Shown: piece by piece, positions 63,040 through 64,000 of the stretch | Layout of the letters: the number at the start of each line of letters is the position of its first letter | Numbering within the stretch: the stretch's first letter is position 1 | Source of the DNA: Agarilytica rhodophyticola | GTDB taxonomy: Bacteria; Pseudomonadota; Gammaproteobacteria; Pseudomonadales; Cellvibrionaceae | Length of the DNA stretch: 64,000 bases | Reading direction: 5' to 3' | Assembly: GCF_002157225.2 (NCBI RefSeq) | Contig: NZ_CP020038.1 | Location: 3,440,501 to 3,504,500, forward strand | Made by a program: the position numbers and the translations under genes | The notes under the pieces: model-generated | Database searches by the model: none | Told to the model about the DNA's origin: nothing | What the model saw: the letters and a program-made list of their open reading frames with translations, nothing else

Positions 63040-63834
63040 ATGCGCTGTCATGAAGTTGATTATGAAATTATTGGCCACGATATGCAGATGGTTGAGGTGG
63101 AGCTAGACCCAAAGGAGACTGTGATTGCAGAAGCAGGTGCTATGAACTATATGCAACACGGTATCACCTTTGAGGCTAAAATGGGCGATGGCTCGGAACC
63201 TGATCAAGGCCTTTTTGGGCGCTTAATGGGTGTGGGCAGACGTGTTGTTACTGGCGAGTCGGTATTTATGACGCACTTTACCAATACAGGCAGTGGCAAA
63301 AAGCGTGTGGCATTTGCTGCACCATTTCCTGGCACCATTATTCCTGTCAATATGGCGCAAATCGGTGAAGAGATTCTGTGTCAGAAAGACTCATTTTTAG
63401 CCGCAGCCTTAGGAACAAGTGTGGGTATTGCGTTTAATCGCCGATTGGGTACAGGCTTTTTTGGTGGTGAAGGTTTTATTTTGCAAAAGCTCAACGGTGA
63501 CGGCATGGCATTTTTACATGCCTGTGGTTCTGTGGTGGAAAAAGATCTTTCCGCCGGTGAGACGCTGCGCTTAGACACCGGTTGCTTAGTAGGTTTTACC
63601 TCCAGCGTCGATTACGATATTGAAATGGTCTCAGGGCTTAAGAGTATGTTTTTCGGTGGTGAAGGGATGTTTCTCGCTACCTTGAAAGGGCCGGGCAAGG
63701 TATGGGTTCAGAGCCTACCATTTTCGCGTTTATGTGATCGTATATTGCAACATGCACCAAGCGCTGGTGGCAGTCGTCGAGGTGAAGGCTCGATACTAGG
63801 AGGTATTGGCGATCTCCTCGATGGTGATAATTAA
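63040..63834 (+). CDS. TIGR00266/AIM24-family protein
   Basis: A 264-residue beta-rich protein of the TIGR00266/AIM24 family. Family blocks: [38 protein letters not shown] and [50 protein letters not shown]. No signal peptide. The start is preceded by AAAGGA. Its cellular role is not established. A strong terminator follows. Confidence 0.93.
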   Translation: MRCHEVDYEIIGHDMQMVEVELDPKETVIAEAGAMNYMQHGITFEAKMGDGSEPDQGLFGRLMGVGRRVVTGESVFMTHFTNTGSGKKRVAFAAPFPGTIIPVNMAQIGEEILCQKDSFLAAALGTSVGIAFNRRLGTGFFGGEGFILQKLNGDGMAFLHACGSVVEKDLSAGETLRLDTGCLVGFTSSVDYDIEMVSGLKSMFFGGEGMFLATLKGPGKVWVQSLPFSRLCDRILQHAPSAGGSRRGEGSILGGIGDLLDGDN

Positions 63835-63866
63835 TTTGCGGTTATAAATATGTGTTAGCGAATCCT

Positions 63867-63898
63867 AGATGGTGCATATAAGCGTGCGCCATCTTTTT
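63867..63898 (+). terminator. Rho-independent terminator
   Basis: AGATGGTGC (63867-63875) pairs with GCGCCATCT (63886-63894; one G-T pair), followed by TTTT. It lies 33 bp after the AIM24-like stop. Confidence 0.75.
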
Positions 63899-63950
63899 AA
63901 ACCCCGCCTGTGCGATAAAAAACCTATAATGATACTTACTTGAGATCTTC

Positions 63951-64000
63951 ATGAGTACTGCAAAATTCAAACATTTTGATCCTTCGCTTTTTCGTTTTTT
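63951..64000 (+). CDS. N-terminal fragment of a gene running off the window
   Basis: ATG at 63951 opens MSTAKFKHFDPSLFRFF and stays open to the end of the window. TGAG lies 8 bases ahead as a weak ribosome-binding site. Too short to identify. Confidence 0.4.
   Translation, partial: MSTAKFKHFDPSLFRF

Overview
The window is a chromosomal stretch of a Gram-negative bacterium, most likely a marine gammaproteobacterium (Cellvibrionales- or Alteromonadales-like). The basis is the moderately low GC, TonB-dependent receptor plus PepSY iron-uptake pair, CadC-like ToxR-type regulators, CrgA-type LysR regulators, an ECF42-type sigma factor with a DGPF/YCII partner, and an MsbA-like ABC exporter. The genus cannot be fixed from sequence alone. 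No rRNA and no CRISPR array were seen; there is one tRNA gene.

Region 1 (0-24 kb) is an accessory-metabolism zone. It holds oxidoreductases (a renalase-like flavoprotein, four SDRs, cytochrome b561, a CmcJ-like enzyme, a 2OG-Fe(II) oxygenase, a quinol-monooxygenase-like ABM protein) and a crotonase. Five LysR regulators each sit back to back with an oxidoreductase-type or DoxX gene. A CadC-like sensor with a TolB-like propeller (9.2-11.5 kb), a decayed esterase gene (11.8-12.4 kb) and a MITE-like element (8.4-8.8 kb) also lie here.

Region 2 (24-33 kb) holds hydrolases (two MBL-fold proteins, a Tat-exported alpha/beta hydrolase without its serine, a class-C-like serine hydrolase lipoprotein). 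It also has a gene-poor graveyard with a pspA remnant (28.3-28.8 kb) and a regulator/MBL pair bracketed by a 39-bp direct repeat (29.16 and 32.90 kb).

Region 3 (about 32.95-45.82 kb) is an integrative mobilizable element. It carries MobC, a relaxase, ParDE toxin-antitoxin, an XRE regulator, a compact tyrosine recombinase, a Hachiman (HamA/HamB) anti-phage system whose hamB is interrupted by an in-frame stop, a divergent DEAH helicase with four C-terminal repeats, and a large serine recombinase that reads into the 3' end of tRNA-Leu(CAG). The 9-bp tRNA end TGGTGCCCA recurs at the left edge.

Region 4 (46-54.4 kb) has small membrane proteins, a TetR regulator opposite a truncated hemoglobin, a TonB receptor/PepSY operon, and a DGPF protein/ECF sigma pair. 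Region 5 (54.5-60.5 kb) is a three-gene, same-strand locus of unknown function: a Pro-rich protein, a 1034-residue protein ending in a zinc-metallopeptidase domain that resembles the T6SS effector VgrG2b domain, and an exported protein. It is read here as a candidate effector/immunity locus. The window closes with an ABC exporter, an AIM24/TIGR00266 protein and the first codons of another gene.
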